64,000 bases of DNA from Muribaculum intestinale (GTDB taxonomy: Bacteria > Bacteroidota > Bacteroidia > Bacteroidales > Muribaculaceae). The notes under the pieces were generated by a model, which had not been told where the DNA came from, ran no database searches, and was given only the letters and a program-made list of their open reading frames with translations. This document shows, in pieces, positions 45,319 through 54,017 of this stretch. Both the position numbers and the translations under genes were made by a program. Location of the stretch: assembly GCF_002201515.1 (NCBI RefSeq), contig NZ_CP021421.1, forward strand, positions 310,001 to 374,000, read 5' to 3'. Positions within the stretch are counted from its first letter, which is position 1. Every line of letters begins with the position of its first letter.

Positions 45319-45326
45319 TATATTTG
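45319..45326 (+). promoter_or_regulatory. -7 box (TATATTTG) for the nitroreductase
   Basis: TATATTTG lies 28 bases before the ATG at 45355 and rules out the earlier in-frame start at 45163. Confidence 0.55.
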
Positions 45327-45354
45327 CAGAAAAATAGAAAAATTTAAACAAGAG

Positions 45355-45996
45355 ATGAGATTTAACGGTTTTACTTATGCAACAGTTTTGGCGTTGCTGA
45401 TTACAAGTATGAGCGCATGTGGCAATCCTACAGCAAATAGCGACCCGGCTCCGTCGGCAACAGACGAAGCCGTCAATCCGGCAGTCGAAAACATAATGAC
45501 ACGGACAAGCATCCGCCAGTATCAGCCCGACCGCAGTATCAGCCGCGACACAGTCGACCTGCTTTTGCGCGCGGCCATGTCGGCTCCGACCGCAGTCAAC
45601 AAGCAGCCCTGGGCATTCGTGGTAATCGACAGCCGCGAGTCGCTCGACTCTTTGGCCGAAGTGCTCCCCTACGCAAGGATGTTGCGGCATGCTCCGCTTG
45701 CCATAGTCACCTGCGGCGACCTGGGCAAGGCTCTCGAAGGGGAAGCCCGCGAATTCTGGATACAGGACGTGTCGGCCGCGACTGAAAATCTGCTCCTGGC
45801 CGCCCATGCTCTCGGACTGGGAGCCGTATGGACAGGCGTATATCCGTCGACCGAGCGCACAAAGGCTGTGCAGGAGTGTCTCGGCATGCCGGCCAACATC
45901 ATCCCTCTGGCAGTGGTGCCTGTAGGTTATCCGGCCCACGAGGGAGAACCCAAAGACAAGTACAAAGCCGACAACATACACTTCGGCCGCTGGTAA
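45355..45996 (+). CDS. Nitroreductase-family flavoprotein with lipoprotein signal
   Basis: 213 residues. The N-terminus MRFNGFTYATVLALLITSMS leads to a Cys (SAC lipobox) at about 22, so it is predicted to be lipid anchored. The nitroreductase fold follows: RTSIRQYQPDRSISRDTVDL with the FMN-binding R-x-S-x-R, then MSAPTAVNKQPWAFVVID, AATENLLLAAHALGLGAVWT, and IPLAVVPVGYP. It reduces unknown substrates using FMN. An exported member is unusual, since most are cytoplasmic. Confidence 0.87.
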   Translation: MRFNGFTYATVLALLITSMSACGNPTANSDPAPSATDEAVNPAVENIMTRTSIRQYQPDRSISRDTVDLLLRAAMSAPTAVNKQPWAFVVIDSRESLDSLAEVLPYARMLRHAPLAIVTCGDLGKALEGEAREFWIQDVSAATENLLLAAHALGLGAVWTGVYPSTERTKAVQECLGMPANIIPLAVVPVGYPAHEGEPKDKYKADNIHFGRW

Positions 45997-46015
45997 CGGC
46001 TCCATAGTATATATA

Positions 46016-46062
46016 CGTGCACATCCCCACTGCCGCGAATTGCAGCAGTGGGGATGTGCACG
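46016..46062 (+). terminator. Intrinsic terminator after the nitroreductase
   Basis: CGTGCACATCCCCACTGC pairs with GCAGTGGGGATGTGCACG; TGTTTTAT follows. Confidence 0.85.
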
Positions 46063-46139
46063 CTGTTTTATCGGCAATTGCAAAAATGAAGCACACGAAA
46101 GTTTTCGCCGAATAAGTGGGTAATTACATGGATAATGAG

Positions 46140-46147
46140 TAATTTTG
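46140..46147 (+). promoter_or_regulatory. -7 box (TAATTTTG) for tyrS
   Basis: TAATTTTG lies 34 bases before the ATG at 46182. Confidence 0.5.
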
Positions 46148-46181
46148 TAACTCAAAATCACAACAAAACAAATTTAAATCG

Positions 46182-47477
46182 ATGAATTTCGTAGAAGAAC
46201 TGAGATGGCGCGGCATGCTCCACGACATGATGCCGGGCACCGAAGAACTGCTAAATAAAGAACAGGTCACAGCCTACATCGGCTTTGACCCCACTGCCGA
46301 CTCGCTGCATATCGGCCACCTGTGCAGTGTGATGATACTCCGCCACTTCCAGCGCTGCGGCCACAAGCCTATGGCCCTTATCGGTGGCGCCACCGGCATG
46401 ATTGGTGACCCCTCTGGCAAATCGGCCGAGCGCAACCTCCTTACCGAAGATACCCTCAACCACAATATCGAAGGGATGAAGGCACAACTGTCGAAATTTC
46501 TCGACTTTGACAGCGATGCTCCCAACGCAGCCGAGCTTGTCAACAACTACGACTGGATGAAAAGCTGGACATTCCTCGACTTCGCCCGCGAAATCGGCAA
46601 GCACATCACCGTCAACTACATGATGGCCAAGGACTCTGTGAAGAAGCGTCTCAACGGCGAGGCCCGCGACGGCCTGTCGTTTACCGAATTCACCTACCAG
46701 CTGCTCCAAGGCTACGACTTCCTCTACCTTAACCAGAACAAGAACTGCAAGCTGCAGATGGGCGGTTCCGACCAGTGGGGCAACATCACCACCGGCACCG
46801 AGTTGATACGCCGCACCAACGGCGGAGAGGCCTACGCCCTAACATGCCCGCTCATCACCAAGGCCGACGGAGGCAAATTCGGCAAGACCGAGAGCGGCAA
46901 CGTATGGCTCGACCCGCGCTACACATCACCCTACAAGTTCTACCAGTTCTGGCTCAATGTAAGCGACGCCGACGCCGAGCGCTACATAAAGATATTCACC
47001 GAACTCACCCGCGAAGAGGTAGAGCAACTCGTCAAGGAGCAGGCTGCCGACCCCGGACTGCGCCCCATCCAGAAGCGCCTTGCCAAAGAAATCACAACTA
47101 TGGTACACAGCGCCGAAGCCTATGAGGCCGCCGTGGAGGCATCATCGATACTCTTCAGCAAGGATGCCGCCGAAAAACTCCACCGCATCGACGAGGCCAC
47201 TCTGCTCGATGTGTTCGAAGGCGTCGACACATTCAAGGTTGCAAAGAGCGACATCGAGAGCGGTGAGACAAAACTCATCGACCTCCTTACCGAGAAAGCC
47301 GCCGTGTTCCCCAGCAAGGGAGAGCTGCGCAAACTTGCCCAGGGCAACGGTCTGTCAATCAACAAGGAGAAAGTAACCGACATCAACCTCCCCGCCACTG
47401 CCGACATGCTCCTCGCCGGCAAGTACATCCTCGTGCAGAAAGGCAAGAAGCAGTATTTCCTTCTTATAGCCGAGTAA
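46182..47477 (+). CDS. tyrS: Tyrosyl-tRNA synthetase
   Basis: 431 residues, class I. The HIGH-type motif is [13 protein letters not shown] (about 39-51) and the KMSKS-type loop reads [11 protein letters not shown] (about 233). [11 protein letters not shown] is the tyrosine-pocket signature. An S4-like RNA-binding domain occupies the last 65 residues. The KFGKT loop marks the bacterial TyrRS subgroup. It charges tRNA-Tyr in the cytoplasm. Confidence 0.97.
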   Translation: MNFVEELRWRGMLHDMMPGTEELLNKEQVTAYIGFDPTADSLHIGHLCSVMILRHFQRCGHKPMALIGGATGMIGDPSGKSAERNLLTEDTLNHNIEGMKAQLSKFLDFDSDAPNAAELVNNYDWMKSWTFLDFAREIGKHITVNYMMAKDSVKKRLNGEARDGLSFTEFTYQLLQGYDFLYLNQNKNCKLQMGGSDQWGNITTGTELIRRTNGGEAYALTCPLITKADGGKFGKTESGNVWLDPRYTSPYKFYQFWLNVSDADAERYIKIFTELTREEVEQLVKEQAADPGLRPIQKRLAKEITTMVHSAEAYEAAVEASSILFSKDAAEKLHRIDEATLLDVFEGVDTFKVAKSDIESGETKLIDLLTEKAAVFPSKGELRKLAQGNGLSINKEKVTDINLPATADMLLAGKYILVQKGKKQYFLLIAE

Positions 47478-47500
47478 CCGGAAATCACGACATATCCCAT

Positions 47501-47548
47501 AAAAATCAATCCGGGATGCCATTTTACAGGCATTCCGGATTGATTTTT
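47501..47548 (+). terminator. Intrinsic terminator after tyrS
   Basis: AAAAATCAATCCGG and ATGCC pair with GGCAT and CCGGATTGATTTTT around one mismatch; the 3' arm ends in T5. Confidence 0.85.
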
Positions 47549-47561
47549 ATATATTTTTACA

Positions 47562-47569
47562 TATCTTTG
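47562..47569 (+). promoter_or_regulatory. -7 box (TATCTTTG) for the Ig-like secreted protein
   Basis: TATCTTTG lies 61 bases before the ATG at 47631. Confidence 0.5.
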
Positions 47570-47630
47570 TGGCATTACAATACCATTTTTCTTCAAAAGC
47601 AACACAGTTTAACACATTTATCATTATCGT

Positions 47631-48959
47631 ATGAAAGTATTCTACTCATTAATTGCCGCGGCCATGACAGCCGCATGCGCACAGTGCGCGATGGCACAGA
47701 CTGTGACATCGGTAAAAATCGGCATCAAGAGCAACAGCGGCACCGTAGGCAATCCTGTGACCGAAGGAAAACTCGCCGTAGGCGGCACACGCACATATGC
47801 CGCAATCGTTGAGCCCGCCGAAGCCGCGAGCCTGCCCGTGACATGGAGTGTCTCCAACCCCGACTATGCCGTATTTGACGCATCTGTCGAAGGAAAGATA
47901 CGGGGATTAGGCGCAGGCACTACCATTATCACAGCCGAAGTAGGTGGTGTGAAAGCCGACTATACCCTCACCGTGGCCCAGAAAGCGGCTAAAGTAGGCG
48001 ACTATTATTTTTCCAACGGCAGCTGGGAATCAAGCGGTATCGTTGCCGGAAAGACATGTATCGGTGTGGTATTCTATGTCGACCCGTCGGACGAAAACGG
48101 CATGACAGGCAAGATTGTGTCGCTCGACGAAGCCGATCAGCTACAGTGGTCGCTCGCATCGGCCGGTCAGCCGGGAGCAGTGTCGGAAACCGACGGCCTG
48201 GTCAATCTCGACGCCATACGCAGTGTGAACGGATGGGAAAATACATTTGCCGCCGAAGCATGGTGCGCGTCGAAGACCGACGGCGGTCTGCAATGGTACC
48301 TCCCTGCCATAGGCGAGTTGCGTCAGCTGTTCGCCGCCTCATGCGGACTGACATGGGTTGCCTCGGGAGCAGCCGAGGGCACAAACCAGATCAACGACTG
48401 GACGGAAATGAATATCACCATGCGTCCCGCCGACCCTGCCGACAACACCTCTGACAAGACCAACCCCTACCCCGCCAGCCGTGAGGCTTTCAACAAGAAA
48501 TTCACCAACATAGGCGCAACGCCACTCAACGGGTCGGGCACCCTGCGCTACTGGTCGTCAACACAGTATGCCGAGGATTTTGCCATGCAGCTGGCATTTG
48601 AAGGTGGCTACCCGATGTCCTATCCCCGACACTACATTTTCGACCAGACACGTGCGATAGCCCGCTTCCCGCTCGACCGGGGCACATCGGGCATCGACGC
48701 ACCCACAGCCGCCGGAAGCACCACGGCAAATGTGGCCATCCGTCCCAACCTAGCCTTGAGCACAGCAACAATTGAGGCAGGCACGGAAATCACAGCTGTA
48801 CAGGTATACTCGCTCATCGGCTCACTGACCGCCGCCAAAGCCGCCATCGACGGCACCACAGCCACAATCAACGTCGAGACTCTCGCTCCCGGCACATATG
48901 TCGTGACCGTGGCCACAGCCGACGGAAGCCGCCGCTCGGCCAAGCTAATCAAGCGCTGA
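47631..48959 (+). CDS. Secreted protein: BIG2 Ig-like domain, DUF1566-like domain, Por-type sorting tail
   Basis: 442 residues with signal peptide ending AMAQ (about 1-23). A bacterial Ig-like group 2 domain (about 25-115) has VTWSVSNPDYAVF and GLGAGTTIITAEVGG. A DUF1566/Lcl-like domain (about 120-345) has GGLQWYLPAIGELRQLFAAS and LRYWSSTQYAEDFAMQL. The tail (about 365-442, ITAVQVYSLIGSLTAAKAAI, then TLAPGTYVVTVATADGS) is a type IX sorting domain. It is probably surface displayed. Ligand unknown. No overlapping partners. Confidence 0.83.
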   Translation: MKVFYSLIAAAMTAACAQCAMAQTVTSVKIGIKSNSGTVGNPVTEGKLAVGGTRTYAAIVEPAEAASLPVTWSVSNPDYAVFDASVEGKIRGLGAGTTIITAEVGGVKADYTLTVAQKAAKVGDYYFSNGSWESSGIVAGKTCIGVVFYVDPSDENGMTGKIVSLDEADQLQWSLASAGQPGAVSETDGLVNLDAIRSVNGWENTFAAEAWCASKTDGGLQWYLPAIGELRQLFAASCGLTWVASGAAEGTNQINDWTEMNITMRPADPADNTSDKTNPYPASREAFNKKFTNIGATPLNGSGTLRYWSSTQYAEDFAMQLAFEGGYPMSYPRHYIFDQTRAIARFPLDRGTSGIDAPTAAGSTTANVAIRPNLALSTATIEAGTEITAVQVYSLIGSLTAAKAAIDGTTATINVETLAPGTYVVTVATADGSRRSAKLIKR

Positions 48960-48974
48960 ACCGCATGATATAAC

Positions 48975-49031
48975 ATGAGTTCGATATAAGCAATCAGTTG
49001 ACTTTGTACTGATTGCTTATATCGAACTCAT
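48975..49031. repeat. Perfect 24-bp palindrome (terminator or IS-end relic)
   Basis: Arms ATGAGTTCGATATAAGCAAT... and its exact inverse flank a 9-base loop, between converging genes. The outer TGAGTTCGA word also forms the ends of the IS982 element at 22832. Confidence 0.7.
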
Positions 49032-49078
49032 ATTAAATAGTTTATACTATATCCGTAAAAAACTTTCCGGATGAGATA

Positions 49079-49666
49079 TTACTCGGCCACGCTGACCTGT
49101 GCCACCTTGGCCTCTGTCACCTTTGCCTTGGCAATCTTGCCATCCTTGCGGTCACGTGACATCACAACTGCCTTTCCGTCCTTGCCCGCAGCAATCTTTC
49201 CGGGCTTCATGCCGTGGTGCTGACGCCCGGGAGCGCCCATACGCGGACCCTGCGGAGCAGGAGTGATGTAAGCGTTTTCAAGGAAAATCACATACTGATC
49301 CGGTGTAAGCACCTGCTTCATACCGTCGAGATATGCTCGTTTGTGGGCCTTGCGGGCTGAGTCGCGCTCTTCGCGCAGTTTCCGCTTTTCGGCCTTGGCT
49401 GTCTCCTTCGATTCGGCTGCCACGGCTTTGCGTTTTTCTGCACGTGATTTCTGGAGGTCCTGTATTTTCGACTTCTGGGCGTCGGTAAGGGTAATGCCCT
49501 CGAAGAGTACAGAGCAGCACTCCTGAGGAGCGTTATTGCATGTGGCCTCTACTGCACATTTGGCCTGAGGACCATTCTGGCTGCGGGCTTTGGGATTCTG
49601 AGCTGATGCGGAGAGAGTGAAAAGAGATGCGCAGAGCATCATGACACTTAATACTTTCTTATTCAT
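49079..49666 (-). CDS. DUF4890-like periplasmic protein (Spy-like helical)
   Basis: 195 residues. Signal peptide MNKKVLSVMMLCASLFTLSA to about 22. The middle (about 55-140) is a charged helical hairpin, LTDAQKSKIQDLQKSRAEKR and ERDSARKAHKRAYLDGMKQV, then LTPDQYVIFLEN, as in DUF4890 and Spy/CpxP-like chaperones that carry LTxxQ motifs. Residues 28-52 hold four Cys. The C-terminus is a basic Gly/Lys tail. The chaperone role is inferred. Confidence 0.8.
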   Translation of the reverse strand: MNKKVLSVMMLCASLFTLSASAQNPKARSQNGPQAKCAVEATCNNAPQECCSVLFEGITLTDAQKSKIQDLQKSRAEKRKAVAAESKETAKAEKRKLREERDSARKAHKRAYLDGMKQVLTPDQYVIFLENAYITPAPQGPRMGAPGRQHHGMKPGKIAAGKDGKAVVMSRDRKDGKIAKAKVTEAKVAQVSVAE

Positions 49667-49762
49667 TTCGAAAATTATTTAGTCAGTTAATATTGTTCTT
49701 ATGCATTATCTGACATGAATAACAATCGAACGTTTATTATCCCCGCGGTCTTTAACTCATAT

Positions 49763-52228
49763 TTAACACTTTTCTGTGTTATTTTCCTCCTTTTCAGTAG
49801 CTTTCAACACAATAGGATTTGGCACAAGTTCGGGCAGCAAAGCTATGTCAAACACCTCTTTGACAGTGTTGACATGGTGGAATACGAGACCATCAAGATA
49901 CTGCTTCTCGATATCGGCGATATCCTTGCGGTTTTCCTCAGAAAGAATGATATCCGTGATGCCCGCACGCTTGGCGGCAAGTATCTTCTCCTTAATGCCG
50001 CCTACCGGCATCACCTTTCCGCGTAGAGTAATCTCGCCTGTCATAGCCAGACGCGGAGCGATACGCCGCTGGGTGAATGCCGACACGATAGCCGTGGCCA
50101 TTGTGATGCCCGCCGACGGACCGTCCTTGGGTATGGCGCCCTCCGGCACATGGAGGTGAAGCTGATAAGAGTCAAACAGAGCCGGCTCTATTCCATATTC
50201 CTCGGCATGGGCCTTGACATACTGCATGGCGATTGCAGCCGACTCCTTCATTACATTGCCGAGATTGCCGGTAAGTGTAAGTTTCTCACCCTTCGACCGT
50301 GTGAGCGCAGCCTCGATAAACAGTATCTCTCCTCCGGCGGCAGTCCAGGCAAGGCCTGTGACCACGCCCGCAAAATCGTTGCCCTCGTAGCGCTCGCGGG
50401 TATAGCGGGGCACTCCAAGTATCGAATCGAGATGCGACGGTGCTATGCGCGACGGAAATTTGTTGCACTGCAGCTTGTTGAGCACCGACTTGCGCACCAC
50501 CGCTGCCAGAGCCTTCTCAAGCTGGCGCACACCGCTCTCGCCGGTATAACGGTCGATTATAGCGGCAATGGCATCGCGCGACAGCGACAACTGCTGACGG
50601 TCTACGTTGTATTCCTTCAGCAATCGCGGTATTATATGGCCTCGGGCTATCTCCACCTTCTCCTCAAGCAGGTATCCCGACAGCTCGATTATCTCCATTC
50701 GGTCAAGCAGAGGCTGCGAAAGGGTCGACAGGGTGTTGGCCGTAGCTATGAAGAGCACCTTCGACAGGTCGTAGTCGACATCAATATAATTGTCGTGGAA
50801 ATGACAGTTCTGCTCCGGGTCGAGCACTTCAAGCAGTGCCGCCGACGGATCACCCTTGAAGTCGGCGCCGATTTTGTCGACCTCATCAAGCAGAAGCACC
50901 GGGTTGGTAGTGCCGGCGCGGCGCATGGCCTCCATGATGCGGCCGGGCATCGCACCGATATATGTGCGGCGATGACCGCGTATCTCGGCCTCGTCGTGCA
51001 GACCGCCGAGCGACACACGCTCGTATCTGCGGCCAAGAGCCGACGCGATTGCGGCGCCGAGCGACGTCTTGCCCACTCCGGGAGGGCCTACCAGACAGAG
51101 GATAGGCGACTTGCCCGAAGGATTGTTGATCATCACGGCTATCTGTTCGAGCACACGCTCCTTAACCTTGCGCAGACCGTAGTGGGCGTTGTCGAGTATT
51201 TTGGTAGCCTGTCCGAAATTTTTCTGAAGCGGACTCACCACTCCCCACGGGAGCGACAGCAGAGTCTCAAGATATGAATACTGCACGTTATACTCAGGCG
51301 ATTGCTGGCTGAGGCGTGTCAGCTTCTCAAGTTCGTGGGCAAAATGCTTCTGGGCCGACTCGGTAAACGCCGTCTCCTCAGCCTTGCGGCGCAGTGTGGC
51401 AATATCCTCGTCCTCATCGCCATACAGTTCCTGGCGCACGGCGGCAAGCTGGTTCTGGAGGAAGGCGCGGCGCTGCTGCTGCTCGAAATTGGCTTTGGCG
51501 TTCGACTTGATTTTCTCCGTCACCTGCATCATCTGCTCACGCTCGGCAAGCGCTTCCAGCAGTATGCGTGCACGCTCCTTCATATTGCCCTCTCCTATCA
51601 TGCGCATCTTGGCGGCAAGGGCTACCGGGAGCTGTGTGCACAGGAAGTTGAGAGCCACCCTCGGATCGGCATCATCGGGTATCTGGAGCATCATGAACTC
51701 CTGATTGCCGTCGGAGTGCGACTGTAGAGTCTTTATCATCTCCTGTATGGCTGCCATCGTGTTGGCAAATCCGCGGTCGTTCTTGCGAGGCTTTACATCG
51801 CGCTCGGTCTCCGCCGAACAGCGCATCGGAAACGCGCCGTTGGTCTCGCCTGTCGCAGGGCCGGTGATTTTCACACGATCGGTGGCATGCAGGAATGCGG
51901 CATGCGAGCCGTCGGGCAGGTCAAACACTTTAAGCACATGGGCCACAACACCATACTGGTTGAGACGGTTGAGATCGGGATTGTCGTCCGAAGGGTCAAG
52001 TTGGCAGAACACACCTACCGGCACACCTGTCTCCTGAGCGAGACGGGCTGTCGACAGTGTTACCTCACGCTCGATATTGATAGGCATAGGCACGCCGGGG
52101 AAAAGCACCAGATTGCGGGTGGCAAGCACCGGAAGGGCGTCCATGTCGGGGCGCCGGATATTGGCATCGGGATGTATCTCTATCTGTCCTACGTGGATAC
52201 TGGTATGTTCGTTATTGTGGCTGCTCAT
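49763..52228 (-). CDS. lon: ATP-dependent protease Lon
   Basis: 821 residues from the ATG at 52228 (MSSHNNEHTSIHVGQIEIHP). The N-terminal substrate domain (about 30-230, LPVLATRNLVLFPGVPMPIN) and coiled coil lead to the AAA+ Walker A GPPGVGKTSLG (about 380) and Walker B PVLLLDEVDKIG. The Ser-Lys protease domain has PKDGPSAGITMAT (catalytic Ser) and KILAAKRAGI (catalytic Lys). It degrades damaged and regulatory proteins. A TAACTTTG box at 52318-52325 on the minus strand lies about 90 bases upstream. The element cluster begins right behind that box, so upstream control sequence may have been displaced. Confidence 0.97.
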   Translation of the reverse strand: MSSHNNEHTSIHVGQIEIHPDANIRRPDMDALPVLATRNLVLFPGVPMPINIEREVTLSTARLAQETGVPVGVFCQLDPSDDNPDLNRLNQYGVVAHVLKVFDLPDGSHAAFLHATDRVKITGPATGETNGAFPMRCSAETERDVKPRKNDRGFANTMAAIQEMIKTLQSHSDGNQEFMMLQIPDDADPRVALNFLCTQLPVALAAKMRMIGEGNMKERARILLEALAEREQMMQVTEKIKSNAKANFEQQQRRAFLQNQLAAVRQELYGDEDEDIATLRRKAEETAFTESAQKHFAHELEKLTRLSQQSPEYNVQYSYLETLLSLPWGVVSPLQKNFGQATKILDNAHYGLRKVKERVLEQIAVMINNPSGKSPILCLVGPPGVGKTSLGAAIASALGRRYERVSLGGLHDEAEIRGHRRTYIGAMPGRIMEAMRRAGTTNPVLLLDEVDKIGADFKGDPSAALLEVLDPEQNCHFHDNYIDVDYDLSKVLFIATANTLSTLSQPLLDRMEIIELSGYLLEEKVEIARGHIIPRLLKEYNVDRQQLSLSRDAIAAIIDRYTGESGVRQLEKALAAVVRKSVLNKLQCNKFPSRIAPSHLDSILGVPRYTRERYEGNDFAGVVTGLAWTAAGGEILFIEAALTRSKGEKLTLTGNLGNVMKESAAIAMQYVKAHAEEYGIEPALFDSYQLHLHVPEGAIPKDGPSAGITMATAIVSAFTQRRIAPRLAMTGEITLRGKVMPVGGIKEKILAAKRAGITDIILSEENRKDIADIEKQYLDGLVFHHVNTVKEVFDIALLPELVPNPIVLKATEKEENNTEKC

Positions 52229-52317
52229 TATTATCGTTTGCGGAATATATTGAGTCGTATAATTTGCTGAAAAACAAGTGTGGCTCCGTCCCGGTATCAC
52301 TCACCGCGACAGAGCCG

Positions 52318-52325
52318 CAAAGTTA
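52318..52325 (-). promoter_or_regulatory. -7 box (TAACTTTG) for lon
   Basis: TAACTTTG on the minus strand; the mobile-element cluster begins 18 bases further upstream at 52344. Confidence 0.6.
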
Positions 52326-52346
52326 CAAAAATTCGCCGACATATAA

Positions 52347-52800
52347 GAGCTTGTTTAAATTTAGAGCTTGTTTAATAATAAATGTTGCCGACAGGGCGGT
52401 CAGTCGTCGGACAGATTTTCGCTTGTGATGAGGGAGTTATGGGGCTCCATAACGACCGAAGAGCGGGCGGAAATATGCCGGCGAATGGCCGACGAGAGGT
52501 AATTTGTTTCATATAGTTTATATATTTTTGCATTTACCTTACAAGCAGCCAAGAGATTGTGTAGGTTATAAAGTTACCTTTTGTCTCGTATATCTTGGCC
52601 GCTTTTCGCCCTGTTCCTCAGTCATGTACATAAAGTACACTCCTTCGTCACATGTCGAAAATCGCCTCAAGCTATACGACCCTGTCGGCAACATTTATTA
52701 TTAAACAAGCTCTTAATATGATACCCATTTTGAGAAGAATAAACAAAAAGACGCCGACAAGACTCTCAAAAGCAAAGTAATATGAATTTCATACAAGCTA
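52347..52800. mobile_element. MITE-like element, family 2 copy B, split by a family 1 element
   Basis: The left piece GAGCTTGTTTAAATTTA and the right piece (from 52713, ATATGATACCCATTTTGAGA, to 52800) together match the family 2 copy at 28714-28874 with an internal deletion. TAA flanks it at 52344-52346 and 52801-52803. The family 1 element sits inside it. Confidence 0.72.
52364..52712. mobile_element. MITE-like element, family 1 copy B (349 bp, TTA target duplication)
   Basis: Perfect 33-bp terminal inverted repeats beginning GAGCTTGTTTAATAATAAAT are flanked by TTA at 52361-52363 and 52713-52715. It is the same length as, and about 96% identical to, the copy at 10106. It inserted into the family 2 element. 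Confidence 0.88.
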
Positions 52801-52801
52801 T

Positions 52802-52838
52802 AAGAGCCGCGGCATGAAAATCTCATGCCGCGGCTCTT
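52802..52838 (-). terminator. Strong hairpin, probably the original terminator of the GH95 gene
   Basis: Perfect 16-bp stem AAGAGCCGCGGCATGA / TCATGCCGCGGCTCTT. It now lies beyond the IS630 element relative to the GH95 stop at 54018. Confidence 0.7.
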
Positions 52839-52856
52839 GCTATATTATGACTGTTA

Positions 52857-53966
52857 AGTAAGTCGTAAAAATTAATTTATACTAAGCCGCATGGGCAAAA
52901 TTGATATTGAGTTCAGATCCAAGCGCAGCCAACGCACGGTTAGTTGCATAGAGCAGGGAGTCTGTGGAGCAATAATCCGCAGGTCTGAGCCATTTGCCCT
53001 TGAGGATTCTCCAGAGCGTCTCGGCGATATTCAAATGTGGACTATACGGTGGGAGGAAAAAGAGATACAACCCACGTTTCTCCCATATTGGACGGAGTTC
53101 CCGCATGAGTTTGCATCTGTGGACGCTTGCATTGTCAAGGACAACAAAAGTGTTTTTACGGATACGGAGAGAAAGTCGGTCAAGAAAGTCGGCAATCTTG
53201 TCAGCGGTCATATTCTCAGTTGTGGAGAATCCTTCATATCGATTGTTGCGGTCTATCATGCCGAAAATATTGAGTCTCAGACCTCTTTCAGATGGGATAT
53301 AGACATCTTCACCTCGGAACTGCCATCCGTATGGCACATATCCCTCGGTGCAGATGTGGCTTTCATCTCCATAATAAATGTCGATGAGACAATCTTTTTC
53401 CTGTTGTACGAGTTCTTGCAGCTTCTCGGTCTTATACGCATAGAGCTGCGGCGAGGGTTTCCCCTTTGGACGTTTTCTTATACGTCTATATCCCGCGCCA
53501 AGGCGGATAAAAAAGCCCTGAAGGTACTCTCGGAGGCTTCTTTCCCTGAAGCCTGCTGCCATGCCTCTTTCGCTTTCTTCACGCTCTGCCTGTCGTTCTC
53601 TATGGCTTTGCGTACCGACTCTTCGTCCGAGCAGTCCATTATTGGCTTCCGACCCCGTCCGGGACGTGTTTCCAGCCCTTTGATTCCTTCGGTCTCGAAG
53701 CGTTTCACCCAGGAATTGACTGATATATGGGTCATGTCGGTCTGTTCTCCAACCTGTTCCGAAGTCAGGCCGGTGGATTTCAGAAGCACTGCGCGACAGC
53801 GCATGCGGTATGCGTGGCTCTTGCCTTGGCGAAAGCCTTCCTCTAATTGCAGACGTTGTTGGTCTGTCAGTTGTATAACTTTGATTTTTGCGATAGCGAT
53901 GTGTCTTTATGTGTTTACACAAAGATACGCAAAAAAATTGATATAAACTAATTTTCAACATCTACT
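52857..53966 (-). mobile_element. IS630-family insertion sequence with TA target duplication
   Basis: 1110 bp between TA dinucleotides (52855-52856 and 53967-53968). Imperfect terminal inverted repeats are AGTAAGTCGTAAAAATTAAT and AGTAGATGTTGAAAATTAGT. It carries a two-frame transposase. Confidence 0.82.
52882..53894 (-). CDS. IS630-family transposase, expressed by programmed -1 frameshift
   Basis: The helix-turn-helix part (KSTGLTSEQVGEQTDMTHIS, then VNSWVKRF) is in one frame, from about 53894 to a stop near 53478. The DDE part (GYRRIRKRPKGKPSPQ, IYYGDESHICTEGYVPYGWQ, FVVLDNASVHR, FFLPPYSPHLNIAE with the catalytic Glu) is in the -1 frame and ends at 52882. The two join at the slippery heptamer T TTT TTA at 53508-53514 (minus reading), giving TFRAFF then IRLGAGYRRIRKRP, a normal IS630 sequence. 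No ATG opens the first frame before Met at 53804, so the start is a non-ATG codon near 53894 or has been lost. Confidence 0.82.
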
Positions 53967-54017
53967 TATGTGATATACTTTTAAATAAACAGACCGGAAC
54001 GGTTTGAGTCAGTGGCC

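Noticed and set aside
50150..51277. 375-codon plus-strand frame
   Set aside because: Antisense to lon.
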